From Empedobacter falsenii (GTDB lineage: Bacteria > Bacteroidota > Bacteroidia > Flavobacteriales > Weeksellaceae), in NCBI RefSeq assembly GCF_013488205.1, contig NZ_CP040908.1, positions 2,482,001-2,546,000 of the forward strand: 64,000 nt of DNA, given 5' to 3'. Positions 36,630 through 45,460 of the stretch are shown here, one piece after another (position 1 is the stretch's first letter; every line of letters begins with the position of its first letter). Made by a program: the position numbers and the translations under genes. The notes under the pieces were generated by a model. It ran no database searches and was not told the DNA's origin. It was given only the letters and a program-made list of their open reading frames with translations.

Positions 36630-37081
36630 TTTTTATGGTTTTGAAGCATTAAATTCATTGTAGCTATCGCAATTACTTCGTCATTCAAGATAACTTTTGC
36701 TTGCATCAAACTAATTGTAAATTCATCGTAATCAAAAACTTCTAACAACGTTGCTTTTGTTATAATGGTTTGATTAACTTTTGGTAATTGCATAATTTCG
36801 GCTTGTTTAATCGTACTAATAAAGCCGATTACATCGCCTTTGTGTACATCAGAAAAATTGATAAAATAGTTTTGTCCGATAATTGTCGAACAAACTTGCG
36901 CCATATTTTCCAATAAACCGACTTCAGTAAAATATTCGTTCTGAATAAATAATTGATCCGATTTTATCGTAAATAAAGCTTCAACATAGGTTTTCTCAAT
37001 CCAAGAAATCGTGTCTACAAAAAGCATTGGTTCACGATGCGGAAGAAATTGTTGAATATCAATTTGCTGATTTACTTTCAT
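36626..37081 (-). CDS. Hotdog dehydratase-like protein, second copy
   Basis: A hotdog protein of about 151 residues with FLPHREPMLFVDTISWI near the N-terminus and TEVGLLENMAQVCSTIIGQ, the ApeP-type dehydratase pattern. The start at MKVNQQIDIQQ is chosen over the one at 37099, which would overlap the preceding gene by 14 nt. With the first copy upstream it may form a heterodimer. Confidence 0.8.
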   Translation of the reverse strand: MKVNQQIDIQQFLPHREPMLFVDTISWIEKTYVEALFTIKSDQLFIQNEYFTEVGLLENMAQVCSTIIGQNYFINFSDVHKGDVIGFISTIKQAEIMQLPKVNQTIITKATLLEVFDYDEFTISLMQAKVILNDEVIAIATMNLMLQNHKK

Positions 37082-37085
37082 AAAA

Positions 37086-37526
37086 TTATGTTTCTGCAAT
37101 CACTGTTTTCATCTCTCCTTTTGCAATTACTTCTCCTTCTATCTTTGTTTCAATCGAAACCAAAGTCACTCCCATTACTTCGTGCAAAATAGTTGCTGTT
37201 GTTGTTAAATTTTCATTCACTTTTGGCAAACGATTAATCTCTATTGATTTCATCGAGCCAATATATCCAGTTGGAGCCGATTCATTTCGAATATAAAATT
37301 GATAACCTGTATACAAAGCAACTGTTTGTGCCATGTGTTCTAAAATTCCAGATTCTATCAATTGATTATTTTTGACAAAAATCGAATCGTTTTTGACCGT
37401 TAAGCCTCCAACAACTTTTCCCTCTTCATATTCAAAAATAGCATCTACCATTATAATTGGTTCGCGTTGTGGAATCAATTGTTTGATAAATTCTATCGTA
37501 TGATTGGGTAATTGTATTTTATTCAT
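37086..37526 (-). CDS. Hotdog dehydratase-like protein, first copy
   Basis: A 146-residue hotdog with LIPQREPIIMVDAIFEYEEG and ESGILEHMAQTVALYTGYQF. It is closely similar in layout to the next protein (PQREP versus PHREP). It likely dehydrates 3-hydroxyacyl-ACP during chain extension; the exact role of each copy is unknown. Confidence 0.8.
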   Translation of the reverse strand: MNKIQLPNHTIEFIKQLIPQREPIIMVDAIFEYEEGKVVGGLTVKNDSIFVKNNQLIESGILEHMAQTVALYTGYQFYIRNESAPTGYIGSMKSIEINRLPKVNENLTTTATILHEVMGVTLVSIETKIEGEVIAKGEMKTVIAET

Positions 37527-37529
37527 TTT

Positions 37530-38195
37530 TTAAACGACTGTTAAATAAGCGTACGAATACGAAAAACGACCACTTTCTGGTACGCAAAGCATAATACGAT
37601 CTCCTTTTTTAAGGTTTCCGTCTTGAAAAAGTTCGTCAAGCATCAAAAAAACAGACGCTGAACCCACATTTCCAACTTTGCTTAAATTCATAAACCATTT
37701 CTCTAACGGAATATGAATGTCTTTCTTACAAAATTCGTCATATAAACCTTGAACAAAATAATTTGACGACACATGCGGCAATAAATAATCAATTTCATTT
37801 GAAGATAATTGATGTTTATCCATTGCAGCTTTCATGCTTTCTACACCTTTTATCAAAATATTATCATTCAGAATTTTGACATCTTGTTTCAATGAAAAAA
37901 CGGATTCTTTCAACCATTCTTTCGAAGAGAAATCGCTCCAAGGTTTCATTTCTCCATTTGGTAATTTATCACCTCCGGCATACATACACGTTTCCAATTT
38001 GTGCGCGTAAGAATAAGATTCCATCCATTCAATTTTAAGCGAAATAGAATCTTCGTTTGGTTGATTTTGCAATAAAAAAGCTGCGGCACCATCCGATAAC
38101 ATCCAACGTAAAAAATCTTTTTTAAATGCTATAATTGGTTGTTCTTCTAATTCTTTCAAATTCTCAAGTTCATGCTCAAATTTTTCAGCTTTCAT
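37530..38195 (-). CDS. DarB C-terminal fragment (with His and Asn)
   Basis: 221 residues from the Met directly after the amber stop. It has DFLRWMLSDGAAAFLL, the His in DYLLPHVSSNYF and the Asn in KVGNVGSASVFLML. The start is probably not used as a real gene start: the frame runs on from the N-terminal half with only one codon between. Confidence 0.65.
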   Translation of the reverse strand: MKAEKFEHELENLKELEEQPIIAFKKDFLRWMLSDGAAAFLLQNQPNEDSISLKIEWMESYSYAHKLETCMYAGGDKLPNGEMKPWSDFSSKEWLKESVFSLKQDVKILNDNILIKGVESMKAAMDKHQLSSNEIDYLLPHVSSNYFVQGLYDEFCKKDIHIPLEKWFMNLSKVGNVGSASVFLMLDELFQDGNLKKGDRIMLCVPESGRFSYSYAYLTVV

Positions 38196-38669
38196 CTATG
38201 TAGAAACTCGCTCAGAACCTGAACAAATTGCATTTTTAGAATTACCCGACTTTACTGAAAGATAGCCAAATTTCAGCGCATTCATTCCCGAATTACAAAC
38301 TCCCGAAGAAGAATTTAACTCTATCGAAACATTATTTTGCAATAAACCATGCACCATCGCTGCATGAGAAGGCAACAACAAATCTGGCGTTGAAGTCCCA
38401 CACGACAACACTTCTACCTCATTTTTTGTAAACTGTGCATCAAATAAATTTGTTATTGCATTACTCGTCAATTCGGCATTAGAATGTGTGACATTTCCAG
38501 TTTTATCGAGAGCGTAATAACGCGTTTTGATTCCATTATTTCTTAAAACGATTCTACGAGCTTTTGAAGGAATTTGATTAATTTTTCCTAAAAAATCTTC
38601 CATTTCATCATTTGAAATTGGTTGATTTGGCAAAAACTTCGACGTTTTCGTTATATATACATTTTGCAT
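38196..38669 (-). CDS. DarB N-terminal fragment (with catalytic Cys)
   Basis: 157 residues up to the amber stop. It starts MQNVYITKTSKFLPNQPIS and carries the KAS III beginning, including TSTPDLLLPSHAAMVHGLL and the Cys in SSGVCNSG. It starts just after DarA. Alone it lacks the His and Asn of the triad. Confidence 0.7.
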   Translation of the reverse strand: MQNVYITKTSKFLPNQPISNDEMEDFLGKINQIPSKARRIVLRNNGIKTRYYALDKTGNVTHSNAELTSNAITNLFDAQFTKNEVEVLSCGTSTPDLLLPSHAAMVHGLLQNNVSIELNSSSGVCNSGMNALKFGYLSVKSGNSKNAICSGSERVST

Positions 38670-38670
38670 A

Positions 38671-39582
38671 TTATTCTATTCCTTGAAAATATTTTACCTG
38701 TTTTTTGTATTTAAAATAGTTGAACGGATAAAATATAATATATAACAAATTTACTAGTGGAGATATTATCCAAATAGCTAAAATTAAATAATAATAAAAG
38801 AATTTCAAATACTTTTCTCGCTGTATACCTTGTTTAGAATCAATAATTTTAGACCAGACTTTAAACATTCGATTTCCTTTTGTATCCACAGAAACTAAAA
38901 AAGGTTTTACCTCAACGGCTCCAGATTGAATTAAGTTTTCTTGTAGATTAGAGTAATTATTATTTTGGATTGAATTTAGAATAATTTTACCAAATCTTCT
39001 ACTTTCCTGAATAGTTTTTTCACTAATTCCTGGCAAAGGCAATAAATTGAACATTCGTTTTTTAACGCCCGAAAACATCCAATTTACAATTGTCATGGCG
39101 CTTACTAAATTTGGCGTATGATCGACCAATGCAATATTTCCAACTAATTTTGCTTGGCGTTCTTTCAAGATTGTTTTGATTTTTTCCTGTGCCAAGAACC
39201 ACATATTTCGCGAACCACTAATTGTAATTATTTTAGAATTTTCTAAAATTTGTTGTGTTTGTTTATCCCTTAAAAACGAATTTATTGGAATAGATGGCGA
39301 TAAAAACCAAACTTGATAATACAGTAAAATCAAATCATATTTCTGATTCAAGATTTCTGTCGGAATTGGTTTAATGTTCTTATCTTTTTGAAGAAAACTA
39401 TCTGGAAAAGCATTAAAAAAAGAATAAAAATCCCACGGAAAAGGAAACTCCTCTTCCATTTCTATTTTGTATTTCGTTAAATTAATATCTTGGTTTTGAA
39501 CTAAATCATATGTTGTTTGATCGACAATTTCTTTTAACTGTCCTGACTGCGAGTAATAAACAACTAATACTTTGCATTTCAT
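38671..39582 (-). CDS. darA: Dialkylresorcinol condensing enzyme DarA-like protein
   Basis: A 303-residue protein with a flavodoxin-like beginning (VLVVYYSQSGQLKEIV), a YQVWFLSPSIPINSFL block and SGSRNMWFLAQEKI. Two or three C-terminal membrane-type helices (YYYLILAIWIISPL and following) suggest membrane attachment. DarA works with DarB to make dialkylresorcinols, the alkylated aryl part of flexirubin. Its neighbour darB is broken, so its product may not be used. Confidence 0.8.
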   Translation of the reverse strand: MKCKVLVVYYSQSGQLKEIVDQTTYDLVQNQDINLTKYKIEMEEEFPFPWDFYSFFNAFPDSFLQKDKNIKPIPTEILNQKYDLILLYYQVWFLSPSIPINSFLRDKQTQQILENSKIITISGSRNMWFLAQEKIKTILKERQAKLVGNIALVDHTPNLVSAMTIVNWMFSGVKKRMFNLLPLPGISEKTIQESRRFGKIILNSIQNNNYSNLQENLIQSGAVEVKPFLVSVDTKGNRMFKVWSKIIDSKQGIQREKYLKFFYYYLILAIWIISPLVNLLYIIFYPFNYFKYKKQVKYFQGIE

Positions 39583-39632
39583 GTAAAGGTTTAGGTTTTT
39601 TAGTGGTTTGAAAATTCATATTCTGCTCTAAT

Positions 39633-40502
39633 TTACTTCCAAAAATCGAAATAATTAAACCATTGGTAAGGATATTTTTTTACAATAGTTTCAAGATTGA
39701 CGCAAAACTCTTTCAAAAGTGCATTTGCATCACGATGTTTGAAATTTGCTTGACGCGCATATAAATGATAATGTAGATTTTTTTCCTTCATAACATACAC
39801 AAAAGCGACAGGCACTTTCAAGCGAGAAGCAATAGAAAATGGTCCTGCAGGAAAATTTGCTTCTTTTCCAAGAAGAACTTCTGACATCGTTTTATTTCCT
39901 TCAAAATAACGATCTCCCGTAAAACAAATTAATTCGTTTCGACTAAGCGCATTATTAATTTCGAAAATATGTGATAAATCTTCTTGAATCAAGATAAACT
40001 TTACCGAAGGTTTCATCGAAATACTTTCTAAATATTCTTTGATAACATTTCGTTCTAAATCTGTTGTAACTAAATTGATTTGACAATCAAAATCGATGTC
40101 AGCAAAAAAATGTTCAGCTACTTCGAAATTACCAACATGCGCACTAATTAAGATTCCACCTTGTTTTTGACCCAATAGATTTTTCAATAATTCTATTCCA
40201 TCAAATTCGTACGAATATTTGTTACGCAAACCTGCATTAATTGCTGTTTTATCAATCAAAGTTTGTCCAAAAGTATAGTAACTTTTGTAAACACTTAAAA
40301 TTGATTTGAGAACCGAAAAATTTAATCGATAACGAAAGTATTCGTAAATAGATTTGTTGCTGCTATAAGTCGTTATAAAATAATAAAAAGCTACAAAAAT
40401 TAAGACTGAGTAAGCAGCCTTAATTCCGAGCTTTTTCATAACATTGACAAATATTTTGTATCCCAGGACCGTTCCTTTAGAACGACCATCCCATTGTTTC
40501 AT
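39633..40502 (-). CDS. Lipid A biosynthesis-type (LpxL/HtrB family) acyltransferase
   Basis: A 289-residue acyltransferase with one N-terminal helix (VLIFVAFYYFITTY) and the catalytic HX4E in AHVGNFEVAEHFF (about 122). Later blocks are CFTGDRYFEG and the acyl-donor site in AGPFSIASRLKVPVAF. In flexirubin and arylpolyene clusters the homologue adds the polyene to its partner. The gene has only a 5-nt gap to the ACP upstream. Confidence 0.88.
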   Translation of the reverse strand: MKQWDGRSKGTVLGYKIFVNVMKKLGIKAAYSVLIFVAFYYFITTYSSNKSIYEYFRYRLNFSVLKSILSVYKSYYTFGQTLIDKTAINAGLRNKYSYEFDGIELLKNLLGQKQGGILISAHVGNFEVAEHFFADIDFDCQINLVTTDLERNVIKEYLESISMKPSVKFILIQEDLSHIFEINNALSRNELICFTGDRYFEGNKTMSEVLLGKEANFPAGPFSIASRLKVPVAFVYVMKEKNLHYHLYARQANFKHRDANALLKEFCVNLETIVKKYPYQWFNYFDFWK

Positions 40503-40507
40503 ATCTG

Positions 40508-40756
40508 TTATTTATTTTCTAACTTTTGTTCTACAATTGCGTAGAAATCTTCAAAAGTTATCATATTTTGAAAATCTTCTTTAATTAATTTCACACCGAA
40601 ATTAGATTCAATGATTACCACTAAATCAACATAGTCCAAACTATCTAAATCTAAAGATTCTTTAATATTTTTTTCCTCTGAAATCACAGAAGGATCAACC
40701 TCAAATTCATCAATTAAGATAGCGTTTAATTTTTCAGCGATTTGACTTTTCACCAT
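40508..40756 (-). CDS. Acyl carrier protein
   Basis: An 82-residue ACP with the phosphopantetheine Ser in LDSLDYVDLVVIIE (near residue 36). It lies directly after the KS gene with one base between. It is the second carrier of the cluster, apart from the one at 30877-31134. Confidence 0.93.
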   Translation of the reverse strand: MVKSQIAEKLNAILIDEFEVDPSVISEEKNIKESLDLDSLDYVDLVVIIESNFGVKLIKEDFQNMITFEDFYAIVEQKLENK

Positions 40757-40757
40757 A

Positions 40758-41984
40758 TTAGGAGTTAAATTTTTTAATTACTAAGGCAGAATTTGTTCCA
40801 CCAAATCCAAAAGAATTCGACAAATATACATCAAATTCTTTATTTAAGGTTTCTTTAACAATGTTTAATTTAGCTGAATCTTCGTCTGCTTCTTCGAAAT
40901 TAATATTTGGTGCAATAAAGTTATTCATCATCATTAAGTTAGAATAAATAATCTCACTTGCTCCTGCCATCCAACATTCGTGTCCCGTCATCGATTTTGT
41001 AGAACTTACAAAAGGTTTCGTTTTTCCAAAAACTTGGTCAATCGCTTTTGCTTCGTTTGCATCACCAACTGGCGTAGAAGTCGCATGTGCATTGATATAC
41101 TGAATTTCATCAGCCGAAATTTTTGCTTGTTTCAGCGCTCTGTTCATCGCAATTGCTGGTCCATCTACATTTGGCGTAGAAATGTGTCCACCGTTTGATG
41201 AAAAACCATAACCCAAAACCTCAGCAATAATTGGCGCACCACGTTTTACAGCAGATTCATAACTTTCTAAAATCAATGTTGCTCCACCTCCACTCGGCAC
41301 CAAACCATCACGGTTTTTGTCGAAAGGACGACAAGCTTTCTCAGGATGCTCTTCATTTTCAGAGAAAACACCCAAACCATCAAAACTTGCCATTGCATAT
41401 TTATTGATTTCCTGCGCTCCTCCACAAATAATCATCTCTTGCAGACCATCTTTGATCATCATATAACCTAAACCAATCGAATGCGAACCACTCGCACAAG
41501 CTGCACTAATTGTAAAATTGATTCCAGTCAACTCAAAAATTGTCGCAAGATTCATCGTTATAGTAGAATTCATTGATTTGAAAATAGCTCCAGAACCAAT
41601 TAATTCTGTATCTTTTTTCTCGCGAACAATATCTATTGCATCAATAATTGCTTTCGAAACACTATCGTTTCCATATATAATTCCGACCTCGTTAGTCTTG
41701 ATATATTCTTCCGTCAAATTAGCATTTTTCAATGCTTCTAAAGTTGCCATATACGCAAACTCCGTTTCTTGACCAATTGTAATTCGTTGTCTACGATTCA
41801 AAAAAGGTTTCAAATCTGGTGCTGGAACAGTTCCCGTCAAAGCAGATTTAAAGCCAAATTCTTTGCGTTCTTCATCAAAAATAATCCCTGATTTTCCTTG
41901 ATGTAAAGATTCTGTTACTTCTTCTAATGATGTTCCTAAGCAAGAATAGATACCCATTCCTGTTATTACGACTCTTTGGCTCAT
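40758..41984 (-). CDS. Beta-ketoacyl-ACP synthase II-like
   Basis: A KAS enzyme of 408 residues with the Cys in SAACASGSHSI, the His residues in NAHATSTPVGD and TGHECWMAGAS, and a typical NSFGFGGTN C-terminus. It is the fullest KS of the cluster. It lies between fabG and the ACP and probably performs chain extension of the polyene. Confidence 0.92.
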   Translation of the reverse strand: MSQRVVITGMGIYSCLGTSLEEVTESLHQGKSGIIFDEERKEFGFKSALTGTVPAPDLKPFLNRRQRITIGQETEFAYMATLEALKNANLTEEYIKTNEVGIIYGNDSVSKAIIDAIDIVREKKDTELIGSGAIFKSMNSTITMNLATIFELTGINFTISAACASGSHSIGLGYMMIKDGLQEMIICGGAQEINKYAMASFDGLGVFSENEEHPEKACRPFDKNRDGLVPSGGGATLILESYESAVKRGAPIIAEVLGYGFSSNGGHISTPNVDGPAIAMNRALKQAKISADEIQYINAHATSTPVGDANEAKAIDQVFGKTKPFVSSTKSMTGHECWMAGASEIIYSNLMMMNNFIAPNINFEEADEDSAKLNIVKETLNKEFDVYLSNSFGFGGTNSALVIKKFNS

Positions 41985-41989
41985 TTTAT

Positions 41990-42721
41990 CTAAGAATAAA
42001 TTCCTCCATTTATATTAATAACTTCTCCCGTGATATAACTCGATTTTTTAGAAACCAAAAAGCTTACTAAATCGGCAACTTCTTCGTCTTTTCCAAAACG
42101 ATTGGCTGGAATCAGCTTTTTTAATTCTTGTTGATCCAATTCATCTGTCATATCCGTTTCGATAAAACCTGGTGCTACAGCATTCACCGTTACATTACGT
42201 TTTGCTATTTCTTGTGCCAATGCTTTCGTCGCTCCTATTACAGCAGCTTTTGCAGCAGAATAATTGGTTTGTCCTGGCGTTCCTTTCAATCCAGAAACAG
42301 AAACTATATTAACAATTCTTCCGAATCTATTTCTCAATAATGGATTAATAAAAAAGTGAGTTACATTGTAAAAACCATTCAAGCTCGTATTAATAACATT
42401 TGACCAATCATCTTGCGAAATCCACATAAACAAATTGTCTTTCGTAATCCCTGCATTGTTAACAATAACTTCTACAATTGCATCTGTATTTTTTTCTGTC
42501 CATTCTGTTAAAACTTGTTGTGTTTGATTTGCATCAGCCACATCAAATTTTAAAATTTCTCCTGTACCACCTAATGCTTCCACTTCTTTCAAAGTCTCTA
42601 ACGCAGCAGCTTCATTCGAATTATAATTTATCAAAAGATGATAATCATGTTCTTCGGCAATTTTCAAACAAATTGCTTTTCCAATTCCACGAGAACCACC
42701 TGTTACAATTGCACATTTCAT
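41990..42721 (-). CDS. fabG: 3-oxoacyl-ACP reductase (SDR)
   Basis: An SDR of 243 residues: NADPH site TGGSRGIGKAI, the NNAG block, the Ser in VSVSGLKGT, the catalytic YSAAK (near 150), and the C-terminal ITGEVININGG. It reduces 3-oxoacyl-ACP to 3-hydroxyacyl-ACP for the polyene cycle. Five bases separate it from the KS gene. Confidence 0.93.
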   Translation of the reverse strand: MKCAIVTGGSRGIGKAICLKIAEEHDYHLLINYNSNEAAALETLKEVEALGGTGEILKFDVADANQTQQVLTEWTEKNTDAIVEVIVNNAGITKDNLFMWISQDDWSNVINTSLNGFYNVTHFFINPLLRNRFGRIVNIVSVSGLKGTPGQTNYSAAKAAVIGATKALAQEIAKRNVTVNAVAPGFIETDMTDELDQQELKKLIPANRFGKDEEVADLVSFLVSKKSSYITGEVININGGIYS

Positions 42722-42743
42722 GCTTTATAAAATCTATTTTTTT

Positions 42744-43859
42744 TTAATCATTAAAAAGTTCAGCATTATCAAACCATTGATCTGCTAATACATTTCCATT
42801 CTCATCAAGAAAAGCCCACTTTCCTTGCTTCTTTACTCGAGCTAATTTACCATTGAACCCTTTATCTTTTTGTGAAAATCCGAAACTTACAGAGATGTCA
42901 TACAAAGCAGGAATGACTAATTTACCTTCTTTATTGACAAATCCCCATTTACTACCTTCTTTTACTGGAGCTAATCCTATTTCACTAAAAACTTCTGCAT
43001 TATTATATTTTGGTTGAATAACGACTTCTCCTTGTTCATTAATAAATCCCCATTTACCTTTATCTTCAATAGGAGCCAACCCATTAGAAAATGATTTTGC
43101 ATTAGAAAAAATAGGTGTTATTATCCACTCTCCTTTTTTATTTATAAAACCAAACTTATGATTTTTTCGAGCAAAAGTGTATGAAGCAGAGTTAAAATTC
43201 CCAATAAAATCTACTCCTTCTATAGCTATAAATTGATTATTGGAAACAATTCCAAAATCAGCTCCCTTTTTTACCCAAACAACATCTTGATTAAATTCTC
43301 CAACATCATCATATTCTAAGTTGACAATCAAATTTCCTTTTGTATCAATTACACCCCACTTTTTGTTCAATGCTACTTTCGCATATCCATTTATAAAAGT
43401 TCTAATAACATGATATGTTGGCTCAACAAGTACATTTCCATTATAGTCAATTAAACCGACCAAATCTCCTTTTCGGATAAATGCAACACCTTCATTAAAA
43501 TCATATACTTTATCAGTTAAAGGATAATTTTGTTGTTCACCTTTTGTATTAACGTATCTCCATTTTTTATCAATCTCAACCATTGCTATTCCTGAATTAA
43601 ACTTCTTTGCATTGGAATATTGAGGCTCTATTACCCACTGATTTTCTTTATTAATAAATCCCCAAAAATTTCCTTTTTTAATTGCAGCAAGTCCTTCTGA
43701 AAAATCCTTTGCATCAGAATATTGAGGTTCTATTAAATATTGTCCATTTTCACCAATAAATCCAATTTTATTTTTTGTTTTTACTAATGCTAATTTCTGT
43801 GCAGATAATATTTCAAAAAAGACAGTTAAAAATGATAATAAAAGATATTTTCTCATCAA
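42744..43859 (-). CDS. WG-repeat protein, exported
   Basis: A signal peptide (YLLLSFLTVFFEILSA) is followed by about ten WG-type repeats of 30-40 residues, each with KWGFINKEGKW-like blocks (WGFIN, WGVID, FGFIN). WG repeats form a surface scaffold in Bacteroidota. It lies in the flexirubin operon between the ammonia-lyase and fabG. I know no role for it in pigment synthesis, so it may be an insertion or a surface partner. The start may be either of the two first Met codons. Confidence 0.85.
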   Translation of the reverse strand: MMRKYLLLSFLTVFFEILSAQKLALVKTKNKIGFIGENGQYLIEPQYSDAKDFSEGLAAIKKGNFWGFINKENQWVIEPQYSNAKKFNSGIAMVEIDKKWRYVNTKGEQQNYPLTDKVYDFNEGVAFIRKGDLVGLIDYNGNVLVEPTYHVIRTFINGYAKVALNKKWGVIDTKGNLIVNLEYDDVGEFNQDVVWVKKGADFGIVSNNQFIAIEGVDFIGNFNSASYTFARKNHKFGFINKKGEWIITPIFSNAKSFSNGLAPIEDKGKWGFINEQGEVVIQPKYNNAEVFSEIGLAPVKEGSKWGFVNKEGKLVIPALYDISVSFGFSQKDKGFNGKLARVKKQGKWAFLDENGNVLADQWFDNAELFND

Positions 43860-43866
43860 TATATTT

Positions 43867-45372
43867 TTAAAATTTCAGTAAATAATTTTTCACTTCCTTA
43901 AGATAAGGATAAATCACCTCATCTTCTTTAAACGCAGGAACAATTTTACGAATCGAATCATAAAAAGCTTTTCCTTTCGAAGATAATTTATCTTGTATTT
44001 GTAAAAATTCTATCGCTTGCGTTACAGCCAAACTCTGAACCGTCAACACTTCGAACGTATTATCAATCACTTTTGCACAAATCGTCGCTGCATTTGTCCC
44101 CATACTCACAATATCTTGATTATCGTTATTGTTTGGAATACTATGCACATACATCGACGTAGAAAGTGTTTGATTTTCTGCCGTTGTAGAAGTCGCCGTA
44201 AATTGAGCAGCTTGCAAACCAAAGTTAAAACCAAGCGTTCCCAAATTAACGAAAGGAGGTAAAATATTATTGATTTTTGGATTAACTAAATAGTTTAATT
44301 GACGTTCACTTAGCATTGATAGACGCGTAACAGCTAATTTTAATTTATCCAATTCTAATGAAACATAATCGCCATGAAAATTTCCACCATGATGAACAGT
44401 TTGATTTTCTACATCGATAATTGGATTATCACTTGCCGAATTTATTTCATTTTCTAACACTTCTTTCGCGGCATTCCATGTATCATAAATTGGTCCTAAA
44501 ATCTGAGGAACACAACGCAACGAATAATATTCTTGTACTTTTTCTTCAAAAATTTTCTCGGTACGCTCTTGATATAGTTCATCAGCACGTTTTTTGACTA
44601 ATTTACTGTCATTCAAAAAATCGGTCATTTTATTCGCTATATAACGTTGACCAGCATGTTGTTTAGCTTCATTCAATGGTTTTGAATAATGATCATCAAA
44701 AGATTGAACAATCTCATTCATCATCGAGCTTAACGTAATCGAAAGATTAATTAATTGATTTACTTTTATCAAATTAACCATTCCAATTCCCGTCATTACC
44801 GAAGTTCCATTCATAATTGATAAACCTTCGCGAATATGAACTTCTATTGGTTGAAGATTTTCAAGTTCAAAAACTTCTTTCGTCGATTTGATTTCTCCTT
44901 GATAAAAAACTTCACCTTCTCCAATTAATGTCAAAGCTAAATGCGCCAATTGAACCAAATCTCCACTCGCTCCTACACTTCCATGTTGATAAATAACAGG
45001 TAAAATATCACGGTTCACTAATTCTTGCATCAATACTAAAACTGAAGGATGTATCCCAGAATATCCCAATGAAAGCGTATTAAAACGTGCAATAACCGCA
45101 GCTTTTGTTTGATCTAACGTCAACGGTTCTCCAATTCCTGTACAGTGACTTCTGATTAAATTATATTGAAGCTGAATTGTATTTTCATCCTCAATACGAT
45201 ATTGTGCCATTGGTCCAAAACCTGTATTTACGCCGTAAATTATTTTATTTTTTGAAAATTCTTTCAGGAATTTAAAACTATTCTCCACACGATCAAATGT
45301 TGATTTATCGAGCAATAATTTTTTATTCTCAAAAAGTATGTTTTCTATAGTGTCAATTGTTAATTTTGTCAT
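43867..45372 (-). CDS. Aromatic amino acid (tyrosine) ammonia-lyase
   Basis: A HAL/PAL/TAL family enzyme of 501 residues. The MIO prosthetic group forms from Ala-Ser-Gly in SVGASGDLVQLAHLA (residues 135-137). The lid Tyr is in KIIYGVNTGFGPM, and the selectivity pair is Ser-His at 75-76 (NLIRSHCTGIG), the same as I recall for the Flavobacterium johnsoniae TAL. It should make 4-coumarate from tyrosine, the aryl starter for the flexirubin. It is the first gene of the large operon and is transcribed away from the halogenase-like gene. Confidence 0.9.
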   Translation of the reverse strand: MTKLTIDTIENILFENKKLLLDKSTFDRVENSFKFLKEFSKNKIIYGVNTGFGPMAQYRIEDENTIQLQYNLIRSHCTGIGEPLTLDQTKAAVIARFNTLSLGYSGIHPSVLVLMQELVNRDILPVIYQHGSVGASGDLVQLAHLALTLIGEGEVFYQGEIKSTKEVFELENLQPIEVHIREGLSIMNGTSVMTGIGMVNLIKVNQLINLSITLSSMMNEIVQSFDDHYSKPLNEAKQHAGQRYIANKMTDFLNDSKLVKKRADELYQERTEKIFEEKVQEYYSLRCVPQILGPIYDTWNAAKEVLENEINSASDNPIIDVENQTVHHGGNFHGDYVSLELDKLKLAVTRLSMLSERQLNYLVNPKINNILPPFVNLGTLGFNFGLQAAQFTATSTTAENQTLSTSMYVHSIPNNNDNQDIVSMGTNAATICAKVIDNTFEVLTVQSLAVTQAIEFLQIQDKLSSKGKAFYDSIRKIVPAFKEDEVIYPYLKEVKNYLLKF

Positions 45373-45429
45373 GTTATTGATTAGGTAAAAGATTTATCGA
45401 TTTTGGTTATTTACTCCCTCAATCAGTTG

Positions 45430-45454
45430 CAAAAATAATTAAAAAACTATACAA
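45430..45454 (-). promoter_or_regulatory. Possible promoter of the flexirubin operon
   Basis: The minus strand reads TTG, 14 nt, then TATTTTTG, about 60-80 nt before the lyase start. The spacing is shorter than the usual 17-23, so this is tentative. The region also carries the start of the divergent halogenase-like gene. Confidence 0.3.
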
Positions 45455-45460
45455 AAAGTC

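Larger units (their letters stand above)
37530..38669 (-). pseudogene. darB: darB: dialkylresorcinol-type KAS III interrupted by an in-frame amber codon
   Basis: The two halves lie in the same reading frame, separated only by TAG (38196-38198): SGSERVST, stop, MKAEKFEHE. Joined, they give 379 residues, the normal length of DarB-type KAS III enzymes. The Cys nucleophile (SSSGVCNSGMNA) is in the first half, the His (LLPHVSS) and Asn (KVGNVGSAS) in the second. A split gene is therefore unlikely to work. A single base change, such as TGG to TAG, would explain it. DarB makes the alkyl-resorcinol core with DarA. Confidence 0.85.

Noticed and set aside
37530-38195. The DarB C-terminal half as a separate gene with its own start
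   Set aside because: It is in frame directly after the stop and lacks the catalytic Cys; it does not look like an independent KAS III.
38196-38198. Amber codon read as a special amino acid
   Set aside because: No sign of pyrrolysine or other recoding machinery in the window; a mutation is more likely.
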